NCBI GenBank assembly: GCA_016712345.1
Contig: JADJRH010000001.1
Coordinates: 3,720,001-3,784,000, forward strand
DNA: 64,000 bases
Reading direction: 5' to 3'
Source of the DNA: Polyangiaceae bacterium
GTDB taxonomy: Bacteria; Myxococcota_A; Polyangia; Polyangiales; Polyangiaceae
Shown here: positions 26,235 through 35,628 of the stretch, in pieces
Layout: the number at the start of each line of letters is the position of its first letter
Position numbering within the stretch: the stretch's first letter is position 1
Translations under genes and position numbers: made by a program
The notes under the pieces: generated by a model
What the model was told of the DNA's origin: nothing
Databases searched by the model: none
What the model saw: only the letters and a program-made list of their open reading frames with translations

Positions 26235-26258
26235 TACCCACTGTTTTACCTAATCCGG

Positions 26259-26308
26259 CAATGCGCCCACGATCGTTTACAGTTCGTATCCCAATCGTGG
26301 GCGCATTG
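26259..26308 (+). promoter_or_regulatory. 15-bp perfect stem-loop covering the start of the di-haem oxidoreductase gene
   Basis: CAATGCGCCCACGAT (26259-26273) and ATCGTGGGCGCATTG (26294-26308) are perfect inverted repeats around a 20-nt loop. The left arm contains the proposed ATG at 26261. The stem is followed by CTTTTG, too weak a T-run for a clear terminator. It could hide the start codon, partly terminate after the lipoprotein gene, or simply be coding. Confidence 0.5.
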
Positions 26309-27745
26309 CTTTTGTCGGTGGCCGCCGACAGCTCCCCCACTGTTCCCTGGCCGCATGGGGAACCACCCACCACCGATGCTCTCGCCGCCGCAGTCACCGA
26401 AGCGCTCGCTATCGGCGATCGCGAGCGGGTGGAAGAATTTCTGGAAGCCGCTGAAAAAGGCGAAGACGGCGAGCACATTCAACTCTCACAAAAGGACATT
26501 GACCAAAACAATTACGGGCTGGGCGAGCTTGCTCGCCTCTTCCAGTTCGGTGATTCGTTTTTTGGCCACGAGTTCAGGTCGGAAGATGGATACGGCGCCT
26601 CTGTCAACCCTCAACTCCAACGTGTTCACAACGGTGTTTACGGCGGCCTAGACACGTTTTCGTGCGCCGGCTGCCACTCTGTAGGGGGGCCTGACGGTGC
26701 CGGGGCAGAAACCCAAAATGCCTTTGTGCTGGGCGATGGAGAACACCTTTCGTCGGCCAACGTTCGCAACGCGCCGGCGGTGTTGGGGCTTGGTTTTATC
26801 CAAGCCCTCGGCGCAGAGATGTCGTTTGAACTTCAATACGAACGGGACACGGCCCTTGCAAAAGCGTCGGAGACGGGAAATCCGGTCCCCCTCATTTTAG
26901 AATCCAAAGGCGTGACCTTTGGCAAACTCATCGTCTACCCGGACGGATCCATGGATACGGGTCAAGTGGAGGGGATCGATCCTGACCTGACAGTCAAGCC
27001 CTTTGGATGGAAAGGCAACGTTGCGCGCCTCCGTCGATTCGCTGAAGATGCTGCTCGCATTCACTTTGGCATTCAGTCCCAAGTGCTCTGCGCCCAACAT
27101 CAGACCAACCCTCAACCTGAAAAGTTGGGCACCGGCGACAAGTGGTTTGACCCCGACAACGATGGGAAGTTCAACGAAGCATTGGAAGGAATTCTCACGG
27201 CATCGGCCGTTTACATGGCCATGTTGGAGTCTCCTGTCATGTTGCCCCCGTTTGACCCCGGCCTCCGAGACAGGTGGGCCTCCGGTAGTGTCTTGTTTGA
27301 GCAAGTGGGCTGTTCCAACTGCCATGTTCGCTCGCTCCATGTGGCTTATTCCACATGGAAAGAGTACCCCGATCTGACTGGAGGACCGCCTGTACAACTC
27401 AACCTTATGTTGGATGGGGAGCAACCCAAATCCACGTTGGTCGTGCCGTTGTTCAGCGATCTAAAACGCCATGACATGGGGCCCACCCTGGCCGACCCTC
27501 ACGACGATCCCGACGGTATACCCAGGTCCGTGTTTCTCACTCGCCCTCTGTGGGGACTGGCAGAATCAGCACCTTACCTTCACGATGGACGCGCTGCCAC
27601 CATTCTAGAAGCGGTATTGGCCCACGGGGGAGAAGCGCAGCAGAGTCGGGATCAATTTGCCGCTCTGTCCAGCGAAGGTCAGCAAAGCCTCCATGTGTTC
27701 TTGTTGTCGCTCACGCGTGAGCCCAAACCGAGGGTAACCCGGTGA
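26261..27745 (+). CDS. di-haem oxidoreductase (DHOR/COG3488-like), first copy
   Basis: From the ATG at 26261 the product is 494 residues with an N-terminal export signal. Two c-haem sites are visible, CAGCH and CSNCH, placed as in the DHOR family. Shared motifs with the next gene include EMSFELQYERD, GVTFGKLIVYPDGS, PFGWKGNVARLRRFAEDA and LFSDLKRHDMGP, and the end motif LTRPLWGLAESAPYLHDGRA. Such proteins resemble cytochrome c peroxidases. An in-frame TTG at 26222 overlapping the previous gene is an alternative start. No MauG-like partner was found. It overlaps the second copy by 4 bp. Confidence 0.82.
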   Translation: MRPRSFTVRIPIVGALLLSVAADSSPTVPWPHGEPPTTDALAAAVTEALAIGDRERVEEFLEAAEKGEDGEHIQLSQKDIDQNNYGLGELARLFQFGDSFFGHEFRSEDGYGASVNPQLQRVHNGVYGGLDTFSCAGCHSVGGPDGAGAETQNAFVLGDGEHLSSANVRNAPAVLGLGFIQALGAEMSFELQYERDTALAKASETGNPVPLILESKGVTFGKLIVYPDGSMDTGQVEGIDPDLTVKPFGWKGNVARLRRFAEDAARIHFGIQSQVLCAQHQTNPQPEKLGTGDKWFDPDNDGKFNEALEGILTASAVYMAMLESPVMLPPFDPGLRDRWASGSVLFEQVGCSNCHVRSLHVAYSTWKEYPDLTGGPPVQLNLMLDGEQPKSTLVVPLFSDLKRHDMGPTLADPHDDPDGIPRSVFLTRPLWGLAESAPYLHDGRAATILEAVLAHGGEAQQSRDQFAALSSEGQQSLHVFLLSLTREPKPRVTR

Positions 27746-29238
27746 TCAAACACTCCGCGCTTATTTGGCCCGTCCTGCTCGGGATCCTCGCGCTAGCGTG
27801 TACACAAGAAGAAGTTTCACCCGCGCCCACGGGGGACCGCCAAGGGAAGGTGCTGGGGGTAGCCACCACGGATCTGCCCGCCGATTCGCGCGACCAAGCC
27901 CTGCGCGCCTTGGAACAAGATGCGTTTCGGCGCGAAAGCCGATTTCTAGACGCCGTCAACCCGGGGCATTTGTTTGGTGCAACGCGAGTTGAACAGGCCG
28001 AAATCGAAGCCGGGTTTTGGACCCACGATGAACTATTTCAGATCGGCGCCCAGATCTTTCAACTGACCTTTACTTCTGAAGTTGGGTTTGGCGGAGAAGA
28101 TCTACCCATCATACGCCGCTTTCATACGGGTAGACGAGGCGGACCGGATGCGCGGCGGTGCGCCGCCTGCCACTGGCGCGGGGGCCCTGCGGGTGCCGGT
28201 GACGGCGCCGACGATGCCTATCTCGACGGCGATGGAGATAGCCAGTCCAGCACATTGGCCCGCAATCCACCATCGCTCGCGGGCGGCGGTTGGGTAGAAA
28301 TGGTGGCCGCCGAAATGACGGCCGAGCTTCAGTCGTATCGCGACAACGCCATCATCCACGCCAAGGAAAATAACAAAACAGTCAACCTTCTTCTAACCGC
28401 CAAAGGGGTCCACTTTGGTTCTATGGTTATCACGCCAGATGGCAACGTGGATACTTCAGGCGTAGTGGGAGTTGATCTTGACCTCGTGATCCGCCCCTTT
28501 GGGTGGAAGGGCAGCTTTTCTACCCTGCGCGACGCAGTCGAAGATGCGCTGCTCATTCACCACGGCATGGAATCTGAATTTCTGGTTGCCCAAGGCGACG
28601 TTGCGCGCGTAGGTAGCTTTGGTGGAATGGATCCCGACGGGGATGGTGTGATCGACGAAATATCAGAAGGTCAGGTTTCTGCCCTGACCCTGTTTTTGGC
28701 AATGGCTGAAACTCCGCAACAAGTACCTCCGCCGCAGGGTGAGTTTATGCCTTTGCTCGCCGAGGGAATCAGCAAGTTTGAAACGCTTGGATGTGCCACC
28801 TGCCACACCCCCCATCTTACCGTCACCTCCCCACTCTTCCGGCTCCCCTCTCGCTCGGGTGGACCTTCCATTCCAGTCGATCTTTCAAAAGAGGCGGCTG
28901 AGCCTCGCCTCCTGCCCAATACTCAAACGGGTGAGTTTCAGGTTCCCCTTTACAGTGACCTCAAACGCCACGATATGGGGCCCGAACTGGCTGAGGGTCG
29001 ACCCGATCGGGGAGTTGCCGGAAATCTGTTTCTCACCCGCCCATTGTGGGGTGTGGCTCGAAGCAGGCCTTATTTGCACGACGGACACGCGCCCACGCTT
29101 GAAGATGCCATCTTGCTCCACGGCGGTGAAGGTCAGGCCTCCCGCGACGCCTACGCCGCGTTGGATGATGCCGGCCGCGCCCCCATCCGCGTGCTCCTAA
29201 CCTCCCTCACCCGAGCCAGGCGCATTACGGTGCCTTGA
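27742..29238 (+). CDS. di-haem oxidoreductase lipoprotein, second copy
   Basis: The GTG at 27742 overlaps the previous stop (GTGA). The 498-residue product has a lipoprotein signal (LLGILALAC) and two haem sites, CAACH and CATCH. It is paralogous throughout to the preceding gene: GVHFGSMVITPDGN, PFGWKGSFSTLRDAVEDA, LYSDLKRHDMGP and LTRPLWGVARSRPYLHDGHA all align. The first copy has a plain signal while this one is lipid-anchored, so the two may form a heteromeric periplasmic complex. The donor and substrate are unknown. Confidence 0.82.
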   Translation: MIKHSALIWPVLLGILALACTQEEVSPAPTGDRQGKVLGVATTDLPADSRDQALRALEQDAFRRESRFLDAVNPGHLFGATRVEQAEIEAGFWTHDELFQIGAQIFQLTFTSEVGFGGEDLPIIRRFHTGRRGGPDARRCAACHWRGGPAGAGDGADDAYLDGDGDSQSSTLARNPPSLAGGGWVEMVAAEMTAELQSYRDNAIIHAKENNKTVNLLLTAKGVHFGSMVITPDGNVDTSGVVGVDLDLVIRPFGWKGSFSTLRDAVEDALLIHHGMESEFLVAQGDVARVGSFGGMDPDGDGVIDEISEGQVSALTLFLAMAETPQQVPPPQGEFMPLLAEGISKFETLGCATCHTPHLTVTSPLFRLPSRSGGPSIPVDLSKEAAEPRLLPNTQTGEFQVPLYSDLKRHDMGPELAEGRPDRGVAGNLFLTRPLWGVARSRPYLHDGHAPTLEDAILLHGGEGQASRDAYAALDDAGRAPIRVLLTSLTRARRITVP

Positions 29239-29387
29239 CGCCGAAACCCACTCCGGCGATCATTTCATAAAGCACGTTTTTGACGCCGAACGCGGAGAGG
29301 TTTTTCGCGCACCCCAGAAAAACCCACGTTCACGCGCTTTGGTTTGCCATAGCGCACTAACCGTGTTCTGCGACGGATGGAGAAGTT

Positions 29388-31097
29388 ATGAAAAGTGGAA
29401 TTGGTTCGCCTACCCGTGTTGGCCTTCTGGTGTCGCTCGCCCTCCCCGCGATGATGGGTTGCGACATCATCGTCAACATTGGCGAGTATTGCGTTGTTGG
29501 CAAAGATGAGGGGTGTGGAACGGGGGCTTCGGGGGGTGCGGGAGGCACCTCCACAACCGGCTCTACCACAACCAACGGCGGTGGCGGAACAGGTGGAATG
29601 CCCACGTCCTCGTCCGGCGGAATCGGGGGAGCGGCTCCCTGTACGCCCGGGATGATGCAAACTTGCTACGGCGGCCCCGCCAATACTGAAGGGGTAGGTG
29701 CCTGCAAAGCGGGTCAGCAAACCTGCGATGAAAATGGGGAGTGGGGGGTGTGTGAAGGGGAGGTCCAACCGGTAGCCGAGACGTGCGGGACGATGGCAGA
29801 TGAAGATTGCGACGCCTACGAATGCGCTCTTTGGGCCGCGGCCTATGGGGACTCAGACTTTCAGTCCCCGTCCGACGTTGTTATTGACGCTGATGGCAAC
29901 ATCATTGTTGTGGGAGTGTTCAAAGGCACCATGACCTTTGGTGCGGTGGAATTGAGCGCGGCGGGTGGTTACGACCTGTTCATCGCCAAACTCCAACCTG
30001 ATGGCGGGGTTGCATGGGCAAAACAATTCGGAAATAGTGCCGATCAACTACCTGCGTCAGCAGCAGTGGACGGCGACGGTAACATATTCTTGGCCGGCCC
30101 TCTCACGGGCGCCGTTAACTTCGACGGGATGTCGCTTAGTTCGAGTGGCGGAACAGACGCTTTTGTAGCGAAACTCAATCCCCAAGGCACAACTGCCTGG
30201 GCCAAACGGCTAGGTGACGCCGCCAACCAGACCGCCAATGACCTGGATGTTGATTCAGATGGTAACGTTTTGGTAATTGGTGAGTTCGCGGGTACAATCA
30301 TGTTGCAGACTACCGTTACCGCGAGCAACGGGACTGATCTTTGGGTAGCTAAATTCAATGGCAGTGACGGATCCATTATCAGTCAATTTGTACTAGACGA
30401 CAAAACCGCACAACCGTTTGCTCGCGCGCTGCAAATAGCTGCCGGGCCCGCGGGCACATGGCTGATGGCGGGTCGTCATGGCGCGAACACTTCCATTGGG
30501 ACATCCACCTTCCCCACTGGCGGAGTTTTCTTGGCCAAATTCGACGGTAACAACACGAGCACCTGGCAAAAGTCATTTCCGCTCAATGCGTCCACAGCGG
30601 TTTTGGTTGATGACGCGTCAAACGTGTGGGTCGGTGGCGACTTCTACAATACTATCCAGATTGGGACCAACAGTCTCAACTCGGGCGGGGGAGCCGATCT
30701 CGCCATTATTCGGGTTGAGGGTGCTACGGGGAACGTGGGTTGGGCCAAGTCGTTTGGTGGAAGCGGGGACGAGTACGAGCCCCGGCTGGCGCTGAGTAGC
30801 AGTGGGGGCGCCTACTTTGTCGTCCAGACGAATGGCAGCATGATCGATTTTGGAGGTGAAACCCTTGTTGGTAAGGGTCTAACGGATTTTTGTGTTGTTG
30901 CTTTGAACAGCGATGGAAGTCACTCTTGGAGTAGAATAATTGGTGATGCCACCGCTCAAGCAAACCCGTTTATAGCGACGGACTCCACCCTGAAATACTT
31001 AGCACTCACAGCAACTTCGAGTGGAACAGTCAAATTCGGGGAAAAGGAGGTGACTTCTCAAGGCAATGACGTCCTCGTTGCTCGCTTGGCGCCCTAG
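29388..31097 (+). CDS. SBBP-type beta-propeller lipoprotein
   Basis: The 569-residue product starts at an ATG with GGAGAAG upstream. A lipoprotein signal ends MMGC. A Gly/Thr/Ser linker leads to a Cys-rich module (CTPGMMQTCYGGP, then CKAGQQTC). From about residue 150 run seven or so repeats of the pattern DADGNIIVVGVFKGTMTFG followed by DLFIAKLQPDGGVAWAKQFG, typical of SBBP propellers. It is likely surface exposed and ligand binding, with no catalytic motif. Its TAG stop lies in copy B of the 27-bp repeat. The gene at 31846 is a truncated paralogue. Confidence 0.85.
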   Translation: MKSGIGSPTRVGLLVSLALPAMMGCDIIVNIGEYCVVGKDEGCGTGASGGAGGTSTTGSTTTNGGGGTGGMPTSSSGGIGGAAPCTPGMMQTCYGGPANTEGVGACKAGQQTCDENGEWGVCEGEVQPVAETCGTMADEDCDAYECALWAAAYGDSDFQSPSDVVIDADGNIIVVGVFKGTMTFGAVELSAAGGYDLFIAKLQPDGGVAWAKQFGNSADQLPASAAVDGDGNIFLAGPLTGAVNFDGMSLSSSGGTDAFVAKLNPQGTTAWAKRLGDAANQTANDLDVDSDGNVLVIGEFAGTIMLQTTVTASNGTDLWVAKFNGSDGSIISQFVLDDKTAQPFARALQIAAGPAGTWLMAGRHGANTSIGTSTFPTGGVFLAKFDGNNTSTWQKSFPLNASTAVLVDDASNVWVGGDFYNTIQIGTNSLNSGGGADLAIIRVEGATGNVGWAKSFGGSGDEYEPRLALSSSGGAYFVVQTNGSMIDFGGETLVGKGLTDFCVVALNSDGSHSWSRIIGDATAQANPFIATDSTLKYLALTATSSGTVKFGEKEVTSQGNDVLVARLAP

Positions 31098-31124
31098 TTC
31101 CGCTTTTCAGAAGTTTGGCCCTGG
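31096..31124 (+). repeat. 27-bp dispersed repeat, copy B
   Basis: It begins AGTTCCGCTTTTCAG and continues AAGTTTGGCCC. As with copy A, the TAG stop of the preceding gene overlaps its start. Here CTAGTTCCGC (31094-31103) also pairs with GCGGAACTAG (31139-31148), so the copy forms the left arm of a stem-loop with a 35-nt loop. Confidence 0.85.
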
Positions 31125-31845
31125 TTGAGTTTCTTCGTGCGGAACTAGCCGCGCGCAAGCGCGGGGGGTGTGGGGCGGAGCCCCACGAGACAAAAGATAG
31201 TGCCGGCGTGTGCGAAGCGCGCCGCGTCAGCGGCGCCAAAAGTCCGGCAGGACTTTTGACACGCGGCACTAGAGCACCAATTAGTTTGAATCGTCAGTAA
31301 AATCAGAAGATTTGAGAAAGCCGAGAAATATCGGCTGGGTGCTCTAGTCTTTTCCCAGTGGAGGAGGCTCGCGCCTCCTCCCCCGCGCCGAGCAAGTCGG
31401 CCGCGGGCCCCCTCCAGGCGATCCGAACTGGGTGTCTGTCACCGGGTAGCAGCTTCGGGCCTGGCCTTCTTGCCTTGCTTTTGCCTGTTTGTGTACACAT
31501 GTGAACTATCCATTTGGTTACGGAATCAAACCGATCGGTGCTCTAGTTGTCGAGCTGCTCAAATTGGACGCCATTCAATAAACCCGTCTGGTGCGAGCGG
31601 CCTGGAGGGACAGCGCGTCCTTCGGCGCGCCAAGGGGAGGCAGCAAATTCGGATTGTGCACCCCAGGCCGCTCGTGGCCCAAAGAGTCAAAGAAAACCCA
31701 TGGCCCGCCCCTAAATAGCTCCTTGTCGAAATTTTTCGCCACGCGGGGAGTTTCGCAAACGCCTCTCCAATGACCTCCGACATTGGTTGCCGCATCGCAC
31801 TTGTCTTTCGCGGTGACCCCGGATCTGAGCATTGGAGCAGCGACC
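31098..31845. other. structured, repeat-rich intergenic region
   Basis: No convincing gene in about 750 bp. Inverted repeats follow one another: GTGGGG/CCCCAC (31170-31186); a nested stem with GCCGCGT (31221-31227) pairing ACGCGGC (31261-31267) around CAAAAGTCC/GGACTTTTG; CTAGAGCACC (31269-31278) pairing GGTGCTCTAG (31338-31347); GGAGGAGG/CCTCCTCC (about 31361-31382); and CGAGCGGCCTGG (31594-31605) pairing CCAGGCCGCTCG (31663-31674). GGTGCTCTAG occurs again at 31537-31546. Open frames on the minus strand at 31559-31885 look spurious. Confidence 0.7.
31491..31498. repeat. intergenic GTGTACAC palindrome
   Basis: It extends to TGTGTACACATG inside the structured region between the two propeller genes. 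Confidence 0.9.
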
Positions 31846-32784
31846 ATGAATCAAGGATCTTTCCTCTCGGGGAGCATCGGGACATGGACTCTTGTGAGTC
31901 TACTCAACGGACTGGGTTGTGGACCAAACGTGGCGGTGGCCAACGATTGCGTGTTGGACCCGTCTGTGGATTGTACCCCTGACGAAACGGGACTGGAAAC
32001 CGGAGGGGGAGGACAAATGTGTACACCCGATACCAGTCAGATTTGTTATGGCGGTGCGCCTGAAACTTTGAATGTCGGCGCTTGTGTTTCCGGCGTTCAG
32101 ACGTGTGGTGAAGACCACTTGTGGGGAGATTGCTGGGGGGCCGTTCTACCCGGCACAGAAGACTGTTCTATAGCTGCCAATGAAGACTGCAATTGGGGCG
32201 TTGGCTGTTCAGAAACCGATTGGAGTCACGTTTTCGGTGACTCTGACGTGCAGTGCCTGAGCGCCGTTGCGTTTGATTCAGAAGGTGCGATGGTTGCGGT
32301 TGGAAGATTCAACGGGAAGGTTAACTTTGGAAGGGACGGCTTGGTAAGTCAGGGTGAAGACGTGTTTGTGGTCAAGTTTGACCGGTGGGGAAAGCACCTT
32401 TGGAGCCGGAGAATTGGTGATGGCCACAGTCAGGCGGCAACATCCGTGGCAGTAGACAGTCAAAATAACGTGGTGGTTGCGGGCCGGTTCAAGGGCGAAA
32501 TTCAAATCGGAAACAAGGTTCTTTCTGCCGCGAGTGAATGCGACGCTTATGTGGCAAAGTTTGCCCCCTCGGGTGAATATGTTTGGGCGCGCCGATTTGG
32601 GGGAGCCGGCGTTTATCACACGGTTCAAGGGTTGAGTATAAGCGCCGACAACGAGCTTGTTGTGGCGGGGCAGCTCGACGGCGTGCTCAACGTCGATGGA
32701 TACCTTGCCTCTTCCGTTGGTGAACAGGACATGTTTCTCGCAACGCCTCATTCAGACGGCAGCGCCAAATGCGCTGATAGTTAG
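31846..32784 (+). CDS. truncated SBBP beta-propeller lipoprotein
   Basis: The ATG at 31846 follows GGAG. The 312-residue product has a signal segment ending LLNGLGC, the Cys-rich module CTPDTSQICYGGA ... GVQTC shared with its neighbour, and three propeller repeats (for example EGAMVAVGRFNGKVNFG, EDVFVVKFDRWGKHLWSRRIG). It ends abruptly in mid-repeat after QDMFL. In another frame the sequence IVRLNAQGAAPG resumes the expected repeat, so an indel has probably cut the gene, and the rest of the propeller is missing before the convergent gene at 32835. It is either a decaying paralogue or an assembly error. Confidence 0.65.
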   Translation: MNQGSFLSGSIGTWTLVSLLNGLGCGPNVAVANDCVLDPSVDCTPDETGLETGGGGQMCTPDTSQICYGGAPETLNVGACVSGVQTCGEDHLWGDCWGAVLPGTEDCSIAANEDCNWGVGCSETDWSHVFGDSDVQCLSAVAFDSEGAMVAVGRFNGKVNFGRDGLVSQGEDVFVVKFDRWGKHLWSRRIGDGHSQAATSVAVDSQNNVVVAGRFKGEIQIGNKVLSAASECDAYVAKFAPSGEYVWARRFGGAGVYHTVQGLSISADNELVVAGQLDGVLNVDGYLASSVGEQDMFLATPHSDGSAKCADS

Positions 32785-32834
32785 GTTGAATGCGCAGGGT
32801 GCGGCGCCTGGTTGCCGACGCGGCCGGCTTGGGT

Positions 32835-34302
32835 TTAGGGCAAGACTGCCAATCGCACCGTTTCGTTTTCAACTTCACCCTGAGTCCAACCTACCACCGC
32901 TACTTCGTCCGGTCCGCCGATGGCCACGTCGGGTTGAGCCGCGCTGCCTCCCTGACCTGAACTCAACACTTCAATGGGGCCCCAATCGACGCCCACCGGG
33001 CCTCTGCGTCGCGCCACAATCTCCCAGCCTGAATTGGTTTTCTGAGTCCAAACGGCAATGACCCCGCCGCGTTCACCGACAGCGAGCGATGGGTAGATCG
33101 CTTCACTTCCCGGATTGGAGAGCATGGTAGGTTCACGCCCCGGTTCTACCCATGTGCCGTCGGGCGCGCGATGTGCTGCAAAGACCCGATTGCCTGCGCC
33201 GGTGTCTTGATACCACACGACAAACAAGTCACCCGTGGGCGCAAAAGCCACCTGGGGGCAACGGGCGTATCCAAATCGCGGCGAGAGGGTGTCATCCACG
33301 TTTTCAGGTTTTGTCCAAACGCCTTTGCTGTCTCGAAACGCAGCGTACACAACAACAGAGCCTTTACCGTTTTCTTGCGTCCACACCACCGCTGCCTCGC
33401 CGTTTGGCGCCAGGGCGGGTTTGGGATTGGCCACGGGATGGCTGTCAACAGGAGTGTCGGCTACAGATAAAAAGTCGTTTGGACCGGGGTGCGAAAGCGT
33501 GCCGTTGTAACCGAACCGCTCACTTTGCCAGGCGAGGAGCGAGCCGCCGCCGGATTGATACCAACTGATGAGCAGATCCCCTTGAGCATTGACGGCGGGA
33601 TTGGGGGCGTTTGAAAAAAGGTAATGTTGGGAGAGAACGTCATCCGCATCGGTTGGAAACTGCCAGTTTTGCTGGGCGCGCTTTTCTGCAACGGCCACCC
33701 CGTACCCCGTGCTCATCCACTGATTCCACACAACGAGCCTGTCGCCGTTGGGAAAAAAGATGGGACGAGGTTCATAAGCTGTGGGTGGAAATGAGATTGT
33801 TTCAGAATCGTCTTGGGGAGAAGTCCACTCTCCTGTTGGACCGCGTTCTGACAGGTAGATTTTTGCCTGTTCGGCGGGGGAATTGTTGTTTCCAAGCCAC
33901 CATTGCCGAACCGTCGGGGCCGGCTGCAATATCGTTTTGAACGGCCGTTCCGGTGAGTTGAGCGCTTGGGGTGAGGGTGGTGAATCCGCTTTCAGAAGGT
34001 TCGGCAATCCACACTTGGCCGGCGGTGGGCGTGGACTCGATCCAGCTGACCATGGGTTGATGATTGCCTGAAACGGCGACACTTACCCAGCGCGCTGTCC
34101 CGGAGCCCAAACCTCCATTGGCTGTTGGAAAACTCCACGGACGCGTTTGACACTCGCCTTCCTTTTGGATTGTCCAGGCGGGACAACAATCATTCTCAGT
34201 TTGTGCAACGCAGTCTGAAGAGAAGGGCTGGAGGGTGCAACCGACGGAGAGCGCGCCGGCGAGGATGGGTAGAAAACAATGGGGGTGGGGAGTCCGAGAC
34301 AC
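32835..34302 (-). CDS. BNR/propeller-like lipoprotein, frameshifted
   Basis: Two overlapping frames make one protein. From the ATG at 34302, a lipoprotein signal (PILAGALSVGC) and the first 145 or so residues run to DGSAMVAWKQQ. The rest, from PAEQAKIYLSERGPTGEW to the stop at 32835, is in the next frame. The break falls on a run of five G (33876-33880 on the plus strand); removing one restores a protein of about 488 residues. The body has repeats with the pattern P-x-x-AVNAQGDLLISWYQ and PALAPNGEAAVVWTQEN, typical of BNR-like propellers. Homopolymer location suggests sequencing error or phase variation. Ligand unknown. Confidence 0.7.
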
Positions 34303-34386
34303 GCCGGGTAGACTACCACGAATCTACCCGGCGAGGTGGCGGCAAGGTTTACCGCGCGTCACCGGGACGCTGGGTAGTGGCCGCGC

Positions 34387-35628
34387 CTACTTGGGATCGG
34401 GGATGGGGATTGTGCCGACGACAACGGTACCGCCGTTGGCAATCCACTGGAAGTTATCAACAAGCGCTGTGGAGTCCCACGCCGAGTCGCCGGTGTCCCA
34501 AATAGCAAAGCGAACCGTGATTTCATCACCGCCTTTGATGGGCGCCTGCGTTTGAAGCCAGCTGGTGGCACCGGCGTCGTCCCATACGTCGAAGCCCGTG
34601 CCCACAAGCTCGTTGGGATTGGCGTCAAAGAAGGCCACGTTGACGCTGACAGGGTTATTTTGCGTGTCGAAAGATACGTTTCCGTTAATCGACCCCATGG
34701 GTGGCGGACTGATTAACGAGATGTATTGATCGTTGAATGATGTGCATACCCACTCCGGGTATTCAAACGAGTAGAATTTGAAGTTGAATTTATACCCGGT
34801 GGCGTTTTTGGGAGAACGAATCTTGAGTTCAAGCGCCACGTCGTCGTTGATGGCAGTGGACCCCGGGCACGCCGGGACATCCTGTGGGAAACCGGCAGGC
34901 GCGGTACCCGGCGCGTTGCTGTAGCAGGAGAGGCTGCCACAATTGCCCGGTTGATCGGGAGTGCGCGCGTAGCCCGATGAAAGACCCAACATGCGTTGTC
35001 CGCGTTGGACGTTCACGTTGGGGCCGAATTTGTCGAGGATGCCATATTGAAGCGCATTGGGCGGGATGGAAGTGGAACCATCTGCGCGAACATAAGCGGC
35101 TTGGAGAACCCCCCACTTTTTGTCGCCGGGAGTGGCTGTTTCGCACAAATCAACTGCTTTGGCGCCGTTCATGGGATTGGTGTCATTGAGTGCAATGCCC
35201 ATGTCGCAGGCTTCAACAACGTTGTCGACCATCCCATCGCAGTTTTCATCCGCCGGCTCAGGGATCATCCCATTCATGTCAGGTTCGGTGACCTGAACTT
35301 CAATCGCGCCGGGGCCCACGTTGGGATCGCAGTCGTTGCAGTCACCTTGATTCACCGAGGCGCCGTCTTGGTCTTTATCTTCATCGGGGCCGGAAATGCA
35401 CTCGTTGGGATTGGCACCTCCCGCGCCCGGGCCGCCTCCCACGTCGAAAATGCCGCCGTCGCTGGCGCCGACTCCATTGCTACCGCCGTTTCCACCGTTT
35501 CCACCGTTGCCAGCGGTGGATTGAGATCCGGCCGCTCCACCCGTAAAAACATTGTTGCCGTTCTTCGCGTCACACCCCATGGCCAGCCCAAGCGCAATAA
35601 GACCGATCAGCGGTAGCGTTCGTTTCAT
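34387..35628 (-). CDS. MopE-motif / choice-of-anchor L lipoprotein, paralogue 1
   Basis: A 413-residue lipoprotein (signal IGLIALGLAMGC) with a Gly/Asn-rich linker and a MopE-type Asp-rich stretch (DEDKDQDGASVNQGDCNDCDP ... PADENCDGMVDN) that probably binds calcium. A C-terminal domain contains MLGLSSGYAR, KFNFKFYSFEYPEWVCTSFND, VSFDTQNNPVSVNVAFFD and ITVRFAIWDTGDSAWDSTALVDNF, matching the choice-of-anchor L pattern. It ends TIPIPDPK, as does paralogue 3. It is the most distal of three tandem copies. A palindrome lies upstream at 35722. Confidence 0.8.
   Translation of the reverse strand: MKRTLPLIGLIALGLAMGCDAKNGNNVFTGGAAGSQSTAGNGGNGGNGGSNGVGASDGGIFDVGGGPGAGGANPNECISGPDEDKDQDGASVNQGDCNDCDPNVGPGAIEVQVTEPDMNGMIPEPADENCDGMVDNVVEACDMGIALNDTNPMNGAKAVDLCETATPGDKKWGVLQAAYVRADGSTSIPPNALQYGILDKFGPNVNVQRGQRMLGLSSGYARTPDQPGNCGSLSCYSNAPGTAPAGFPQDVPACPGSTAINDDVALELKIRSPKNATGYKFNFKFYSFEYPEWVCTSFNDQYISLISPPPMGSINGNVSFDTQNNPVSVNVAFFDANPNELVGTGFDVWDDAGATSWLQTQAPIKGGDEITVRFAIWDTGDSAWDSTALVDNFQWIANGGTVVVGTIPIPDPK

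Noticed and set aside
31559..31885. Minus-strand frames of 90-108 residues in the structured intergenic region
   Set aside because: They overlap each other and inverted repeats, have no ribosome binding site and match no family I recognise.
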